Positions 50,769 to 59,890 of a DNA stretch of 64,000 nucleotides are shown piece by piece (the first letter of the stretch is position 1; every line of letters begins with the position of its first letter). Location: assembly GCA_020636005.1 (NCBI GenBank), contig JACJYR010000005.1, forward strand, positions 496,001 through 560,000, written 5' to 3'. Source of the DNA: Lewinellaceae bacterium. Its GTDB lineage: Bacteria > Bacteroidota > Bacteroidia > Chitinophagales > Saprospiraceae. A program made the translations under genes and the position numbers. The notes beneath the pieces were generated by a model, which worked only from the letters and a program-made list of their open reading frames with translations, did no database searches and was not told the origin of the DNA.

Positions 50769-51776
50769 TCAAAACCTGGCTTCCTCCACCGCTTCCACGC
50801 TTGCCAGCAATTTGCCCGGGATCGTCCGGCCTTTCATCACGAAAACATCTTCCCCGTCTTTCGACAGGTTGTTGATGAAACGGCTCGACCGGAGCATCGG
50901 CTCTTCGGCTAATCCCAGATAAAAAAGGCCGCCGCCAACTTTTGCCTTGTTGTTGATAAAGGAGCAATCGTCCACATAAGGCTCGGTCATGCTGCCCCTG
51001 CAGGCATTGAAAACACCTGCTCCAAAGGCAGCCCTGTTATTGACAAACTGGCATTCCTGGATAATAGGGTTGCTCAACCCCTCGGCGCCGTTGTTGAAAA
51101 TACCCCCGCCGCCATAGATACTTTTGTTTCCTGAAAAAACACAGCTGACCAAAACCGGGCTTGCCTCGCCACCTGTGCCATTGTTGAACAGGCCAGCGCC
51201 CTCGATGGCGTAGTTTTCCAGGAACAGGCAGTTCATGATGAAAGGATTGGACTTGTTGCCGTGGCCAGCGCCTTCGTTGTACCAGCCGGCGCCCGAACGG
51301 GCCGCATCGCCGGGTGCCGCATGGCCATCTGCCTGGCCATGTGCGATGACGAAGCCATCGACAACCGTGCTTTTGTCAGCATTCTTTGTATAGACGACAG
51401 TATAGGAATTGTCGGCATGGCCAGGTTGGCCGATGTTGCCGCTGAGGGTGGTTACGTGCTTTTTCCAGTTGCGCTGGCCTTCTCTTGATTCATTGCCTTT
51501 AAAGCCGCCCAACACCCTCACTTTGCTTGGGATGGTGAATGAAACGGAACGGTCGGCATCGGTGCAGGTTGCGCATTGGGTAGGATAGTAGGTGCCTTCA
51601 GCCACCCAGATTTCCGTGTTGGGGGTGGCAATGGCCAATGCTTGTTGCAAATCTCCCAGGGCGTTTTGCCAGGAAGATCCGTCGCCGGTAGCGTTTTGTT
51701 TCACATAGATCGTTTGGGCGGAAGCTGCGTGCAGGGAAAGGCAGGCCAGGAAGGCCAGCAGGATAGTGTTGTTCAT
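50769..51776 (-). CDS. Exported right-handed beta-helix protein
   Basis: 335 residues. Signal peptide (MNNTILLAFLACLSLHAASA), then YVKQNATGDGSSWQNALGDL and LQQALAIATPNTEIWVAEGT, the opening of the choice-of-anchor/polymorphic outer membrane beta-helix family. Repeats NPFIMNCLFLENYAIEGAGL, PVLVSCVFSGNKSIYGGGGI and PIIQECQFVNNRAAFGAGVF follow. No T9SS signal is seen at the C-terminus. Possibly a pectate-lyase-like or adhesin surface protein. Convergent with the OmpA gene. Confidence 0.82.
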   Translation of the reverse strand: MNNTILLAFLACLSLHAASAQTIYVKQNATGDGSSWQNALGDLQQALAIATPNTEIWVAEGTYYPTQCATCTDADRSVSFTIPSKVRVLGGFKGNESREGQRNWKKHVTTLSGNIGQPGHADNSYTVVYTKNADKSTVVDGFVIAHGQADGHAAPGDAARSGAGWYNEGAGHGNKSNPFIMNCLFLENYAIEGAGLFNNGTGGEASPVLVSCVFSGNKSIYGGGGIFNNGAEGLSNPIIQECQFVNNRAAFGAGVFNACRGSMTEPYVDDCSFINNKAKVGGGLFYLGLAEEPMLRSSRFINNLSKDGEDVFVMKGRTIPGKLLASVEAVEEARF

Positions 51777-52077
51777 TCGTGTAAGTGTTTGGTTAAAAAT
51801 TGTAAGTAAGTCGAGCAGCGTGCCGGCAAAATGAGGTCTTGGCAGTTGGCAGCAAATTCTTAAGGTTGGTTAAAACCAGGAAAAGCTGACAAACTAAAGC
51901 GCCAAAGCTATTGTAAGTAAGTTGGAAATTATTGGACTGTGTAAGTGAGACTTGGCTGAGAGGAAAGATAGATGGAGGAGAAAATTTTGTGAGCGATGAC
52001 AAAGATAAGGCACAAATAGCGTCAAACCCAGCAGTTTGCCTGATTTTTAACGTATTTTTTTTATCGAAATAGGTAAA
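51777..52077. other. Intergenic, nothing recognised
   Basis: AT-rich region between the beta-helix gene start and the remnant at 52078. Contains short tracts TAAGTAAGT repeated three times (about 51804, 51915, 51943) but no gene or RNA I can support. Confidence 0.3.
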
Positions 52078-52521
52078 ATGGGATTGCCCAACCAAAAAAA
52101 CGAAAAGCGTAGAGGTCTGACATGGTCCCACTTTCAAGGGATATTGGAAGGTGGGCAGAGCAGACGGGAAGGGTACTGCCGTTCTTTTACACCTAGTTTT
52201 GACAAGATTGTTAACAACCGTACCGATAAAAACCTAACTACGATGACAAGGATAGATTTTGAAGGTGAGGACTACATCATCCCAGATGCAGTCTTCCTCC
52301 TTTCTTCAATGGAAAAAGAAAGGCTGTTCCTCTTCGAGATGCACAACGGTTCTGACACCTTCAGGTTGCTGAAGCAGTTGCACAAACATGCTTATGCATT
52401 GGTCAGGAAATTTACCCACAAAAGATTCAAGTACCTGGAAGACAAGTCTTACTCTACCCTTCTCCTTTTTGAACGTGAGCGCATAAAAAAGCCTTTATTA
52501 AAAGATTGCACAAGGAAGGGC
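52078..52521 (+). pseudogene. Remnant, possibly replication-relaxation-like, cut by the IS1 element
   Basis: An open frame whose second half (DFEGEDYIIPDAVFLLSSME; RLFLFEMHNGSDTFRLLKQL) recalls replication-relaxation-type plasmid proteins (…PDAVF… then FLFE-x-x-xG). The N-terminal winged helix is absent and the frame is cut at LLKDCTRKG by the IS1 element. Past the IS (53294) the same frame stays open ~17 codons (QNGFKGGYKTRISGYKH, then TAG). The family call is tentative. Confidence 0.35.
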
Positions 52522-52567
52522 GGTAGTGGCATTTTTTGACTGATATTTGTGACTAAAAACAACCATT

Positions 52568-52828
52568 ATGATTGTAAAACACCACACTTGTGATAAATGC
52601 CAGAGCAAGAACATTGTCAAGAACGGCAAGAATCGCTCTGGCACCCAGACCTACAAATGCAAAGACTGTGGAGGCTACGGGGTACTTGACAGCAAGCAGC
52701 CGGGCCGTACTGTTGACAAAGAGGCGTTGGCAAAAGCCTACCGGGAACGACAGAGCCAAAGGGCCACTGGCCGCATCTTCAACGTCAGCCATTTCTTTGT
52801 CCAAACGGTGTTAAAAAAAAGCCCGTGA
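52568..52828 (+). CDS. IS1-family InsA
   Basis: 86 residues. Zinc finger CDKCQSKNIVKNGKNRSGTQ…CKDC then an HTH (TVDKEALAKAYRERQSQRAT … VSHFFVQTVLKK). DNA-binding part of the IS1 transposase. The A8 run before its stop is the expected -1 frameshift site making InsAB'. Confidence 0.85.
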   Translation: MIVKHHTCDKCQSKNIVKNGKNRSGTQTYKCKDCGGYGVLDSKQPGRTVDKEALAKAYRERQSQRATGRIFNVSHFFVQTVLKKSP

Positions 52829-52829
52829 C

Positions 52830-53279
52830 TTGGGCCCGTTCAAGGAAACGATTGACAGGGCATACCCCGGTGACATACTCGAAGTTGATGAGGTTTTTAC
52901 ATACATCTTGATGAAAATCAAGGAGATACGAATCTGGATAGCCCTTTGCCGGGAGACTAGGCAGATTGTCTCCTTTTTCATCGGGGACGGCTCGATGGAA
53001 TCCTGCAAGCGCCTTTGGCGCAAGCTGCCCTACGGCTATCTGAGGTGCAACAGTTTCAGCGACTTCTGGCGCTCGTACAACTGCTTGCCGCCCGGGACGC
53101 ATACAAAGGCCGGCAAGGAAACCGGGGAAACAGCGCACGTCGAGCGGCTCAACAACACCATCCGCCAAAGATTCAGCAGGATGGTGAGGAGATGCCTCTC
53201 CTTTTCGAAGAAGGAGTACATGCTCAACCTGCATTTCAAATTGTTTGCTTACTTCTACAATCTTGATTGTATCAGTTAA
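52830..53279 (+). CDS. IS1-family InsB transposase part
   Basis: 149 residues with the catalytic core EVDEVFTYILMKIKEIRIWI (D-E start of the DDE/E), RETRQIVSFFIGDGSMESCK, and the final HVERLNNTIRQRFSRMVRR (Glu and basic region) seen in IS1 and related ISPna-like elements. Normally made as InsAB' by frameshift from InsA. Confidence 0.85.
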   Translation: MGPFKETIDRAYPGDILEVDEVFTYILMKIKEIRIWIALCRETRQIVSFFIGDGSMESCKRLWRKLPYGYLRCNSFSDFWRSYNCLPPGTHTKAGKETGETAHVERLNNTIRQRFSRMVRRCLSFSKKEYMLNLHFKLFAYFYNLDCIS

Positions 53280-53511
53280 AAAATGCCACTACCCAAAATG
53301 GGTTCAAAGGAGGGTATAAAACAAGAATTTCAGGCTATAAACATTAGCTTTATTTTGAACCTGTGGACAAACTTCTTATTTTTGGTTCGGCTTCAAGAAA
53401 ACCGCAGATGTGTAAAGGGTTGACAAATAGCGATTTACAGTTTTCGCATGTCGAAATTTATCATATTTTCCGATGAATTACCGATTTTGTATGCCTCTTG
53501 GGGGAAAAGAA

Positions 53512-53537
53512 AAAGGGGTCTCTCTCGAAACCCCTTT
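53512..53537 (-). terminator. Intrinsic terminator of the tRNA-Asn gene
   Basis: AAAGGGGT (53512-53519) and ACCCCTTT (53530-53537) pair, and the minus strand continues in a T-rich run. It lies 10 bp after the tRNA. The rest of 53294-53511 shows no gene. Confidence 0.8.
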
Positions 53538-53546
53538 ATTTACTTG

Positions 53547-53620
53547 CGCCCCCTCTAGGACTTGAACCTAGGACCTACGGATTAACAGTCCGGCGCTCTA
53601 ACCAACTGAGCTAAGGAGGC
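53547..53620 (-). tRNA. tRNA-Asn (GTT)
   Basis: Minus-strand cloverleaf. The acceptor GCCTCCT pairs with AGGGGGC (one G-U). The D arm has AGCTCAGTTGGTTAGAGC, the anticodon loop CTGTTAA reads GTT for Asn, and the T arm has GGTTCAAGTCC. Discriminator G; CCA is not encoded. As an ANN-decoding tRNA it would be a target of the t6A enzyme made from the tsaC gene in this window. Confidence 0.95.
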
Positions 53621-53671
53621 TTATTTTTAGTTTGAAACTTCTTTCAAACCGCCATTTTGAAAAGGCGAGCG

Positions 53672-53679
53672 CAAAAGTA
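53672..53679 (-). promoter_or_regulatory. -7 box for tRNA-Asn
   Basis: TACTTTTG on the minus strand is a perfect TAnnTTTG word 52 bp upstream of the mature tRNA end. No clear -33 element. Confidence 0.4.
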
Positions 53680-53914
53680 TTATTCTTTTCAATAATTGTG
53701 CAAGCCCCATTGACAAAAATTTTTAAAAATTTTTCGGCTTAAAAAGTTCTAAAAAAATGGTGCTTTCATGTAGGCCATTCTTTTTTTTAAGCTGCCAATG
53801 GGTAAAGCTGCCAAGGCCGGAGCGCGCCGCTGAGGGCATACTCCCCCCGGTAGGATTTGTCACCGGAAGAAAAACGGGAGAATGCTACCTTTGTCCCCAC
53901 AAAATCTTCACAAC

Positions 53915-55423
53915 ATGCTTGAGCAATACTTCCAACCATTCCGCCACCAGATTATCGGCATCGACCAGCACTTCCCCACCCCGTTCGGCGAACAGAAAAT
54001 CCTGTATGCCGACTGGACGGCCAGCGGAAGGCTGTACCGCCCAATCGAAGACTTCCTGGCCAACGAGGCCGGGCCTTATGTCGGCAACACCCACACGGAG
54101 ACGACCGTGACCGGCTCGTGCATGACCCAGGCCTACCACCAGGCCAAGCATATCATCAAACAGCATGTAGGGGCGAGGGACGAACACGTCCTCATCTCCT
54201 CCAACAGCGGCATGACGGGCGTGGTGAACAAGTTCCAGCGCATACTCGGCCTGAAAGTGCATGAGCGCTTCCTCCCCTATTTGCAATTGCCCGACAGCGA
54301 GCGACCTGTGGTTTTCATCACCCACATGGAACACCATTCCAATCAGACCTCCTGGCTCGAAACGATTGCCCTGGTGGAAGTCATCCCGCCGGATGCAGAC
54401 GGCCTGGTGGATTTAGGCGCTTTCGCCGTTTTATTGGAAAAACACAAGCACCGAAAAACGAAGATCGCTGCGGTGACTTCCTGCTCTAATGTCACGGGCA
54501 TCATCACGCCTTACCATCAAATGGCCAAAATGATCCACGAAGCCGGCGGTGTTTGTTTCGTGGACTTTGCCTGCAGCGCCCCCTACATTGACATCAACAT
54601 GTGCCCCGACGACGAATCGGAATGCCTCGATGCCATTTTCTTCTCCCCCCACAAGTTCCTCGGCGGCCCCGGCACAACGGGTATCCTCGTTTTCGACCCA
54701 AAACTCTATACCAACAAAGTGCCCGACCACCCCGGCGGCGGCACGGTGGACTGGACCAACCCCTGGGGCGAGCACAAATACCATGAAGAAATAGAGGCGA
54801 GGGAAGACGGCGGCACTCCTGCGTTTTTGCAAACCATCAAAGTGGCGCTCTGCACGATTTTGAAAGATGAAATGGGCACGGAAAACATGGTCGCACGGGA
54901 GCATGAACTACTCTCCATCATCTGGCCCGGCCTGAAAAAACTGCCCAACCTCCACCTCCTGGCCGACAACGTGCCCGTCCGCCTCGGCGTCATCAGCTTC
55001 TACATCGAAGGGCTGCACTACAACCTCGGCGTGAAACTGCTCAACGACCGCTTCGGCATCCAGGTGCGGGGCGGCTGTTCCTGTGCCGGCACTTATGGCC
55101 ACTACCTGCTCGGCGTTTCTTATGAAAAATCGCACCGCATCACCGATCGCATCAGCCAAGGCGACCTTTCGGAAAAGCCAGGCTGGATGCGGCTTTCCAT
55201 TCACCCAACAATGACCGACGAAGAGGCGCACCTGCTAGTGGAAGCCATCACGGATCTTTCACAAAACCATGAAAAGTGGGCGGCCGAATACGTGTACGAC
55301 AACAAGATGAATGAGTTTTTCAGGAAGGGAAATGGCGTGGTGACGGTGGAAGAAATGACGGGAAGCTGGTTTGAAGGCTTTCGGGAAAAATGTGCTGCAG
55401 GTGTAGCTTTTTATAATGGTTAG
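53915..55423 (+). CDS. Class V aminotransferase / cysteine desulfurase-like protein
   Basis: 502 residues. PLP fold-type I. The front YADWTASGRLYRPIEDFLAN and GNTHTETTVTGSCMTQAYHQ (SufS/CsdA-type cleft) are followed by HMEHHSNQTSWLE and the PLP lysine in FFSPHKFLGGPGTTGIL (~246). The C-terminal loop VRGGCSCAGTYGHYLLG carries the Cys that would be the persulfide site. It is ~90 residues longer than SufS/IscS, with an insertion in the C-terminal domain. No suf/isc genes are nearby, so a sulfur-transfer or an unrelated lyase role remains open. I start at MLEQYFQPF (53915); an in-frame ATG lies at 53882. Confidence 0.82.
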   Translation: MLEQYFQPFRHQIIGIDQHFPTPFGEQKILYADWTASGRLYRPIEDFLANEAGPYVGNTHTETTVTGSCMTQAYHQAKHIIKQHVGARDEHVLISSNSGMTGVVNKFQRILGLKVHERFLPYLQLPDSERPVVFITHMEHHSNQTSWLETIALVEVIPPDADGLVDLGAFAVLLEKHKHRKTKIAAVTSCSNVTGIITPYHQMAKMIHEAGGVCFVDFACSAPYIDINMCPDDESECLDAIFFSPHKFLGGPGTTGILVFDPKLYTNKVPDHPGGGTVDWTNPWGEHKYHEEIEAREDGGTPAFLQTIKVALCTILKDEMGTENMVAREHELLSIIWPGLKKLPNLHLLADNVPVRLGVISFYIEGLHYNLGVKLLNDRFGIQVRGGCSCAGTYGHYLLGVSYEKSHRITDRISQGDLSEKPGWMRLSIHPTMTDEEAHLLVEAITDLSQNHEKWAAEYVYDNKMNEFFRKGNGVVTVEEMTGSWFEGFREKCAAGVAFYNG

Positions 55424-55428
55424 CGGAC

Positions 55429-55482
55429 CTCCGAAGCTCCCGCTTCGGAGAGAGAAAATTGCCCCGAAGCAGCAGCTTCGGG
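55429..55482. repeat. Two tandem hairpins after the aminotransferase gene
   Basis: CTCCGAAGC/GCTTCGGAG (55429-55450, 4-nt loop) and CCCGAAGC/GCTTCGGG (55463-55482, 4-nt loop) sit 12 bp apart and share the core CCGAAGC. They could terminate transcription or be a REP-like pair. Confidence 0.7.
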
Positions 55483-55530
55483 ATACGATCGCCCAAAATC
55501 CAAGCCAGCACCAAGTTTTAGAATCAACCT

Positions 55531-56361
55531 ATGCGCAATATCATTCCCCTTTCCTTTCTGCTTTTAGCAACTGGTTTATTTGGCCAAAACACCCTGTCCT
55601 CCCAACCATTTTCCATTGGGGAAACTTTTGAGCTGGATTCAAAAGTGCTGGGCGAAAAGCGGACGCTCAACGTGTACCTGCCGGCAGGTTACTCCGCCGG
55701 CGACACCACCCGATACGCCGTCATCTACCTGCTCGACGGATCGGCCGATGAAGACTTCATCCACATCGCCGGGCTGGTGCAGTTCTGTAATTTTCCCTGG
55801 GTCAACATCCTGCCACCCTCCATCGTGGTGGGCATCGCCAACATTGACCGCAAGCACGACCTCACTTTTCCCACCTCTATCGAAGCGGATAAAAAGCAGT
55901 TTCCGACTACGGGCGGCGCTGCCAATTTTATGGAATTTATTGAAGTGGAAGTGCAGCCGTTTGTTGAACAGCATTACCGCACCAATAGCTCCAGGTCACT
56001 CATCGGCCAATCGTTGGGCGGGCTGTTTGCCACGGAGGTATTATTGAAAAAACCAGCGTTGTTCAGCAATTATTTCGTCGTCAGCCCCAGCCTTTGGTGG
56101 GATGGCGAATCGTTGCTAAAAAACAACCTGAGTAATCTGACCGGGAAAAAACTGACAATACACATCAGCGTAGGAAATGAAGGAAAAGTGATGAAGCGGG
56201 ACGCAAAGCGCCTTTATAAAAAATTGAAAGCATTGAAAAACAGCCAGTTAACTTTAGGGTATAACTATTTAGGGAAGGAAGACCACGCCTCAATTTTGCA
56301 TTTGGCGATGTATGAGGCGTTTAAGTGGTTTCAAAGCGTTTCGTCAAATCCTAAATCGTAA
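55531..56361 (+). CDS. Alpha/beta-hydrolase, putative esterase (EstA/IroE-like)
   Basis: 276 residues. Signal peptide (MRNIIPLSFLLLATGLFG). The nucleophile Ser is in RSLIGQSLGGLFATEVLL (about residue 160), preceded by VIYLLDGSADEDFIHIAG and followed by the DxxxG/His end near YLGKEDHASILHLAMYEA. It matches the enterochelin/carbohydrate-esterase-like D family of exported hydrolases. The substrate is unknown. Confidence 0.82.
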   Translation: MRNIIPLSFLLLATGLFGQNTLSSQPFSIGETFELDSKVLGEKRTLNVYLPAGYSAGDTTRYAVIYLLDGSADEDFIHIAGLVQFCNFPWVNILPPSIVVGIANIDRKHDLTFPTSIEADKKQFPTTGGAANFMEFIEVEVQPFVEQHYRTNSSRSLIGQSLGGLFATEVLLKKPALFSNYFVVSPSLWWDGESLLKNNLSNLTGKKLTIHISVGNEGKVMKRDAKRLYKKLKALKNSQLTLGYNYLGKEDHASILHLAMYEAFKWFQSVSSNPKS

Positions 56362-56384
56362 ATCGAAGAATCGTACATCAAAAC

Positions 56385-59300
56385 CTACTCCTGCAGCCCC
56401 CAAACCCATTTCCCCTCCATATCAAAATAGCCGACCTTGTCGCCCTGCTCCACCCTGATGAGGCCCTCCCCGGCGTAGCTGATATACTCGTAATCGGGCT
56501 GCACGATAAGCTCGCCCTGCAGGTTGGTCAGGCCGTTGAAGCCTTTGATGCGGACCTTGGCGAAGCCGTTTTCGAACTGGTCAATCTTGTCGTATTTCGG
56601 CGGGATGATTTCGATGCCCTGCTGGTTGATGATGGCCCATCGGCCTTCCACCTGTACCACCGCCACACCATGCTTGAACTCGCTGGCTTTTTCATAAAAA
56701 CCATCGTAAAAACGGGACTGCTCGGTGATGTAGTAAAACTGGTACTGCTCGTTGCGCACCAGCCCACGGCCCTCCGCAAAGTCGAGGAGGCGGTTGACGC
56801 CCGGTTCAATCACAAAATTACCATCGTTGTCGATGAGGCCGGCCTTTTGGTTGCCTTTGAAAACAATGGCCTTCCCGTCCTTATAGTCCAGGCAGCGGGA
56901 AAACTGCGGCGCTACCACCAAATTTCCCAATGTGTCAACGAACCCGCACTGCCCGTCCAACCATACGGCAGCCCTTCCTTCCGAGAAATTGCTGGTTTTT
57001 GAAAATTGAGCGGGGATGACCAGTTCGCCTTTGGTATTGACAAAGCCAAAACTGCCGTCCTTGCCTTGCACCCTCGCCATGCCATCTACAAATGGCTCGA
57101 TGCTTTTATAGGCTTGGGAGGTGATGATTTCGCCCCTGAAATTTACCAGCCCGTACTTCATCGGGTTGCCGCCAAGGCCCGCCACGGCGAGGCCATATTG
57201 GTCAAAAGGGGTGAGGGTAACAAATTTGGGCTTCATCAACATATTGCCCAGGGAATCAATCAGGCCCACCCGCAAATGCTCGCCCGAAAGCTCCTCTACC
57301 CTGGCGATGCCCCGGTCGAAATCGGAGGCACGGGGGAAGCGGGGTTGCACCGCCCATTCACCCTGGCGGTTGATGTAGCCAAAGTAGGGGCCTTCTTTTT
57401 TGGCGGGGGCGAGGCCGTTGCTGAAATTGCCGGCTTTTGAAAACTGGAAGTCCAGTTCCTCGTTGCCGTTGCGGTCAATATAGCCCCATTTGCTGCCGAT
57501 GCGCACGGCGGCCCAGCCCTCGCTGAAAGTGGAAACTTCGTCGAAACGGCAGGGCACCACCTCCCGCCCGTTGCGGTCCACAAAGCCCCAGTTTCCCTGG
57601 CGTTTCACGGCCAGGCGTCCTTCGCCGAACGAGCCGATTTGTTCGTATTGCACGCCAACGGCGAGCCGGCCCAGGGTGTCGATCAGGCCATATTTTTCTT
57701 CTTTTTTGAAAACCCGCAGCACCTTGTTGCCGGTGTTTTCCAAAAAGCCCAATTCATCGTAGCGGCAAGGGAGGAGTTGCTTGCCCTTCCGGTCCACCAT
57801 GCCCCATTTATCGCCGTCGGCCACGATGCCCACCTCGTTGATAAAGTCCTTGGCGAAGGTGTAGCCGGGTGCCACAGCCAACTGGCCGGCCGTGTCCACA
57901 TAGCCCCAGGCACATCCCTCGCAGGTCAGCAGGCCAAACTTGTCCATATTGAGGTCGTGCAGCGTATAGTCGGTCAGGGTGACGGGGGCGAGGTGGCTGC
58001 TGAGGTAGTTTTGCAGCAGGCCGAGGTTCAGGGATTTTTTGTCCAGCGTTGCCGAGATTTTGCCCTTGGCGCTGACCCTGGCCAGCCCGTTGTGGAACTC
58101 GCCGATAAAGCTGAAATCCTTGCGGACTATCTTGCCGATGCGGTTGACGAGGCCCTGTTTCCCATCATTGAAAATGCAACGGGCGACGGGCAGCCCATCG
58201 GCAAAATCCCCCAGCCGTACATCCACCAAATCCATCTCGTGTACCAAGAGGCCGGTATCGTTTTGCACCAGCCCATAAGCCATTTCGAAGCGGTAGGCAG
58301 TGCGGTCGAAAACAACGGGCTGCAAGGTTTCAACGCCCACGAGGGTCAGGCCGAGTTCTTTTTCCACCTTCACCTCGTTGAAGGAAGGCTCTATCTGGAT
58401 GCTGCCGTTGTCGAGGCGGCGAAGGCCCCATTTGTCTTGTTTAGGGGAATAAAACCACTCGAATTTTTCCAGTTGGTAGGGGCTGTCGTCACTGCTCCAT
58501 TGCTGCTGCCGATCAGTACCGGTTTTCACTTTTATCGTGAAATGTTTTTCAAAATTGTTCTCGTCCTTCAACCGGCCCTCTGCGTCGAAATTGAAAAAGG
58601 ACAGCTTTTCACGCATGTAAGCCTTGGCCTGGCCCTCGCCCAGTTCAATACTGTCAAAAGCGGGTTTCACCACTATTTGCCCCCGGTAGTTGGCCACGCC
58701 GTATTTCCGGTCCCTGATTACCACGCACAGGCCGCCCTGCATGGGGGCGATGTAGTCGTATTCAAAAGGGATGAGCACCAGATCGTCGAGGGTGACGATG
58801 CCCCACCGCCCGTTGAGGTTGGCCCGGAAAATATCGCCGTCGTAAGCTTGTATTTCATTGTACTTGGAAGAGAGGATTTCGCTGCCGCAATGATCGATCA
58901 GGCCGAGCGAGCGCTGTTTTTTACAAAGGACATATTCGGTGGAAAAGGGGTAATAGGCTTCGTGGCCGCCTTTTGACACCAACTTGTTGTAAATGAGCGA
59001 AAACAGGTTTTCCTTATGGTCGAGGGTGAGTTTGATAAAATTTTCCGAGATGCGGCTGAAATGGTCATAAACAGCTTCGATGACGGATAGCCCCCCAGCA
59101 TCCACAGCACCCCACTTGCGGTATTTTTTGTAAAAAAACAGGTTGGCATTGAACACCCTGATCTCCTCGGCCTGGGGCGCCAGCACTTCGAGGCCGGAGG
59201 TGAGCAGGAGGCCGAACAGGCCCTCCAGTTTGGTTTGGAAATAAATGCCTGGAACTTCCTCGGGCACGTTGGCACAGATAAAAATTTCATCGTAACGGGG

Positions 59301-59768
59301 GGCGGCCACGATGCGGCCCTGCCCATCCACGATGCCCCACCGCTTGTTTGCCATAAATGCCAGGTAGCTGGCCTGTTTGTTCCCATTGCTGCCCGAAAGG
59401 ATTTCGACCCGCTCATAGCCCGGGTGCAGGATGACCCTTCCCTGCAGGTTCACCACCTTCCACCGCCCCTCTTCCATTACCGTGATGAGGGTACTGTCGA
59501 GGGCTTTCAGGTCGTCGTATTTCGGGGGGACGATTTCCTGTCCATTGGAATTCAGAATCCCTACCCTGCCGCCCCGCTGCATGACGGCATAACCGTACTG
59601 CTTAAACTCGCCGATGGCATCATAGACCGGCTGCTGCACGAGGCGGCCCTCGGCGTCCATCAAGCCCCATTTATTGTTTTTTTTGATGGGGAAAAGCGGC
59701 TGTGCTTCTGCCAAAAAAGGCAGCACCAGGGGCAGAAGCAGTAGGAAAGGCGTTAGTGGCAATCGCAT
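56385..59768 (-). CDS. Large WG-repeat protein, exported
   Basis: 1127 residues. After a signal peptide (…LPLVLPFLAEA) the whole protein consists of ~30 WG beta repeats (LFPIKKNNKWGLMDAEGRLV; GKWAWGLIDYDG-like units such as WGFVDRNGREVVPCRFDEV and YGLVNFRGEIITSQAYKSIE). The repeats form stacked beta structures whose function is unknown; in Bacteroidota such proteins are abundant and exported. Two repeat runs are separated by a less regular part near 380-560. No anchor is seen at the C-terminus (YFDMEGKWVWGLQE). The promoter region contains the minus-oriented decamer array. Confidence 0.85.
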   Translation of the reverse strand: MRLPLTPFLLLLPLVLPFLAEAQPLFPIKKNNKWGLMDAEGRLVQQPVYDAIGEFKQYGYAVMQRGGRVGILNSNGQEIVPPKYDDLKALDSTLITVMEEGRWKVVNLQGRVILHPGYERVEILSGSNGNKQASYLAFMANKRWGIVDGQGRIVAAPRYDEIFICANVPEEVPGIYFQTKLEGLFGLLLTSGLEVLAPQAEEIRVFNANLFFYKKYRKWGAVDAGGLSVIEAVYDHFSRISENFIKLTLDHKENLFSLIYNKLVSKGGHEAYYPFSTEYVLCKKQRSLGLIDHCGSEILSSKYNEIQAYDGDIFRANLNGRWGIVTLDDLVLIPFEYDYIAPMQGGLCVVIRDRKYGVANYRGQIVVKPAFDSIELGEGQAKAYMREKLSFFNFDAEGRLKDENNFEKHFTIKVKTGTDRQQQWSSDDSPYQLEKFEWFYSPKQDKWGLRRLDNGSIQIEPSFNEVKVEKELGLTLVGVETLQPVVFDRTAYRFEMAYGLVQNDTGLLVHEMDLVDVRLGDFADGLPVARCIFNDGKQGLVNRIGKIVRKDFSFIGEFHNGLARVSAKGKISATLDKKSLNLGLLQNYLSSHLAPVTLTDYTLHDLNMDKFGLLTCEGCAWGYVDTAGQLAVAPGYTFAKDFINEVGIVADGDKWGMVDRKGKQLLPCRYDELGFLENTGNKVLRVFKKEEKYGLIDTLGRLAVGVQYEQIGSFGEGRLAVKRQGNWGFVDRNGREVVPCRFDEVSTFSEGWAAVRIGSKWGYIDRNGNEELDFQFSKAGNFSNGLAPAKKEGPYFGYINRQGEWAVQPRFPRASDFDRGIARVEELSGEHLRVGLIDSLGNMLMKPKFVTLTPFDQYGLAVAGLGGNPMKYGLVNFRGEIITSQAYKSIEPFVDGMARVQGKDGSFGFVNTKGELVIPAQFSKTSNFSEGRAAVWLDGQCGFVDTLGNLVVAPQFSRCLDYKDGKAIVFKGNQKAGLIDNDGNFVIEPGVNRLLDFAEGRGLVRNEQYQFYYITEQSRFYDGFYEKASEFKHGVAVVQVEGRWAIINQQGIEIIPPKYDKIDQFENGFAKVRIKGFNGLTNLQGELIVQPDYEYISYAGEGLIRVEQGDKVGYFDMEGKWVWGLQE

Positions 59769-59820
59769 AAAATATAGTTACGGTCGTGGTCTGGGGCTTT
59801 CCAGGAGGCCCTTTTGCTTG

Positions 59821-59890
59821 GTTTAAGGTTGTTTGAAATCGTTTGGGGTTGTTTGAAATCGTTTGAAATCGTTTGAAATCGTTTGGGGTT
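59821..59890 (-). repeat. Decamer tandem array upstream of the WG-repeat gene
   Basis: Seven decamers of GTTTGAAATC / GTTTGGGGTT read on the plus strand; reversed, they are GATTTCAAAC and AACCCCAAAC, the same word as the 36671-36799 array. The array ends 53 bp before the WG gene start, in the same orientation as the other array has to its gene. Confidence 0.8.

Larger units (their letters stand above)
52522..53293 (+). mobile_element. IS1-family element, 772 bp
   Basis: Inverted ends GGTAGTGGCATTTTTTGACT (52522-52541) and its near-perfect reverse complement at 53274-53293 (23/24 with the next bases). Two ORFs in IS1 order joined by a run of eight A (52813-52820). No clear 8-9 bp target duplication is visible at the flanks. 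Confidence 0.85.

Noticed and set aside
53294..53511. Possible attachment site of an integrated element next to tRNA-Asn
   Set aside because: No integrase nearby and no repeated tRNA 3' end found in the window.
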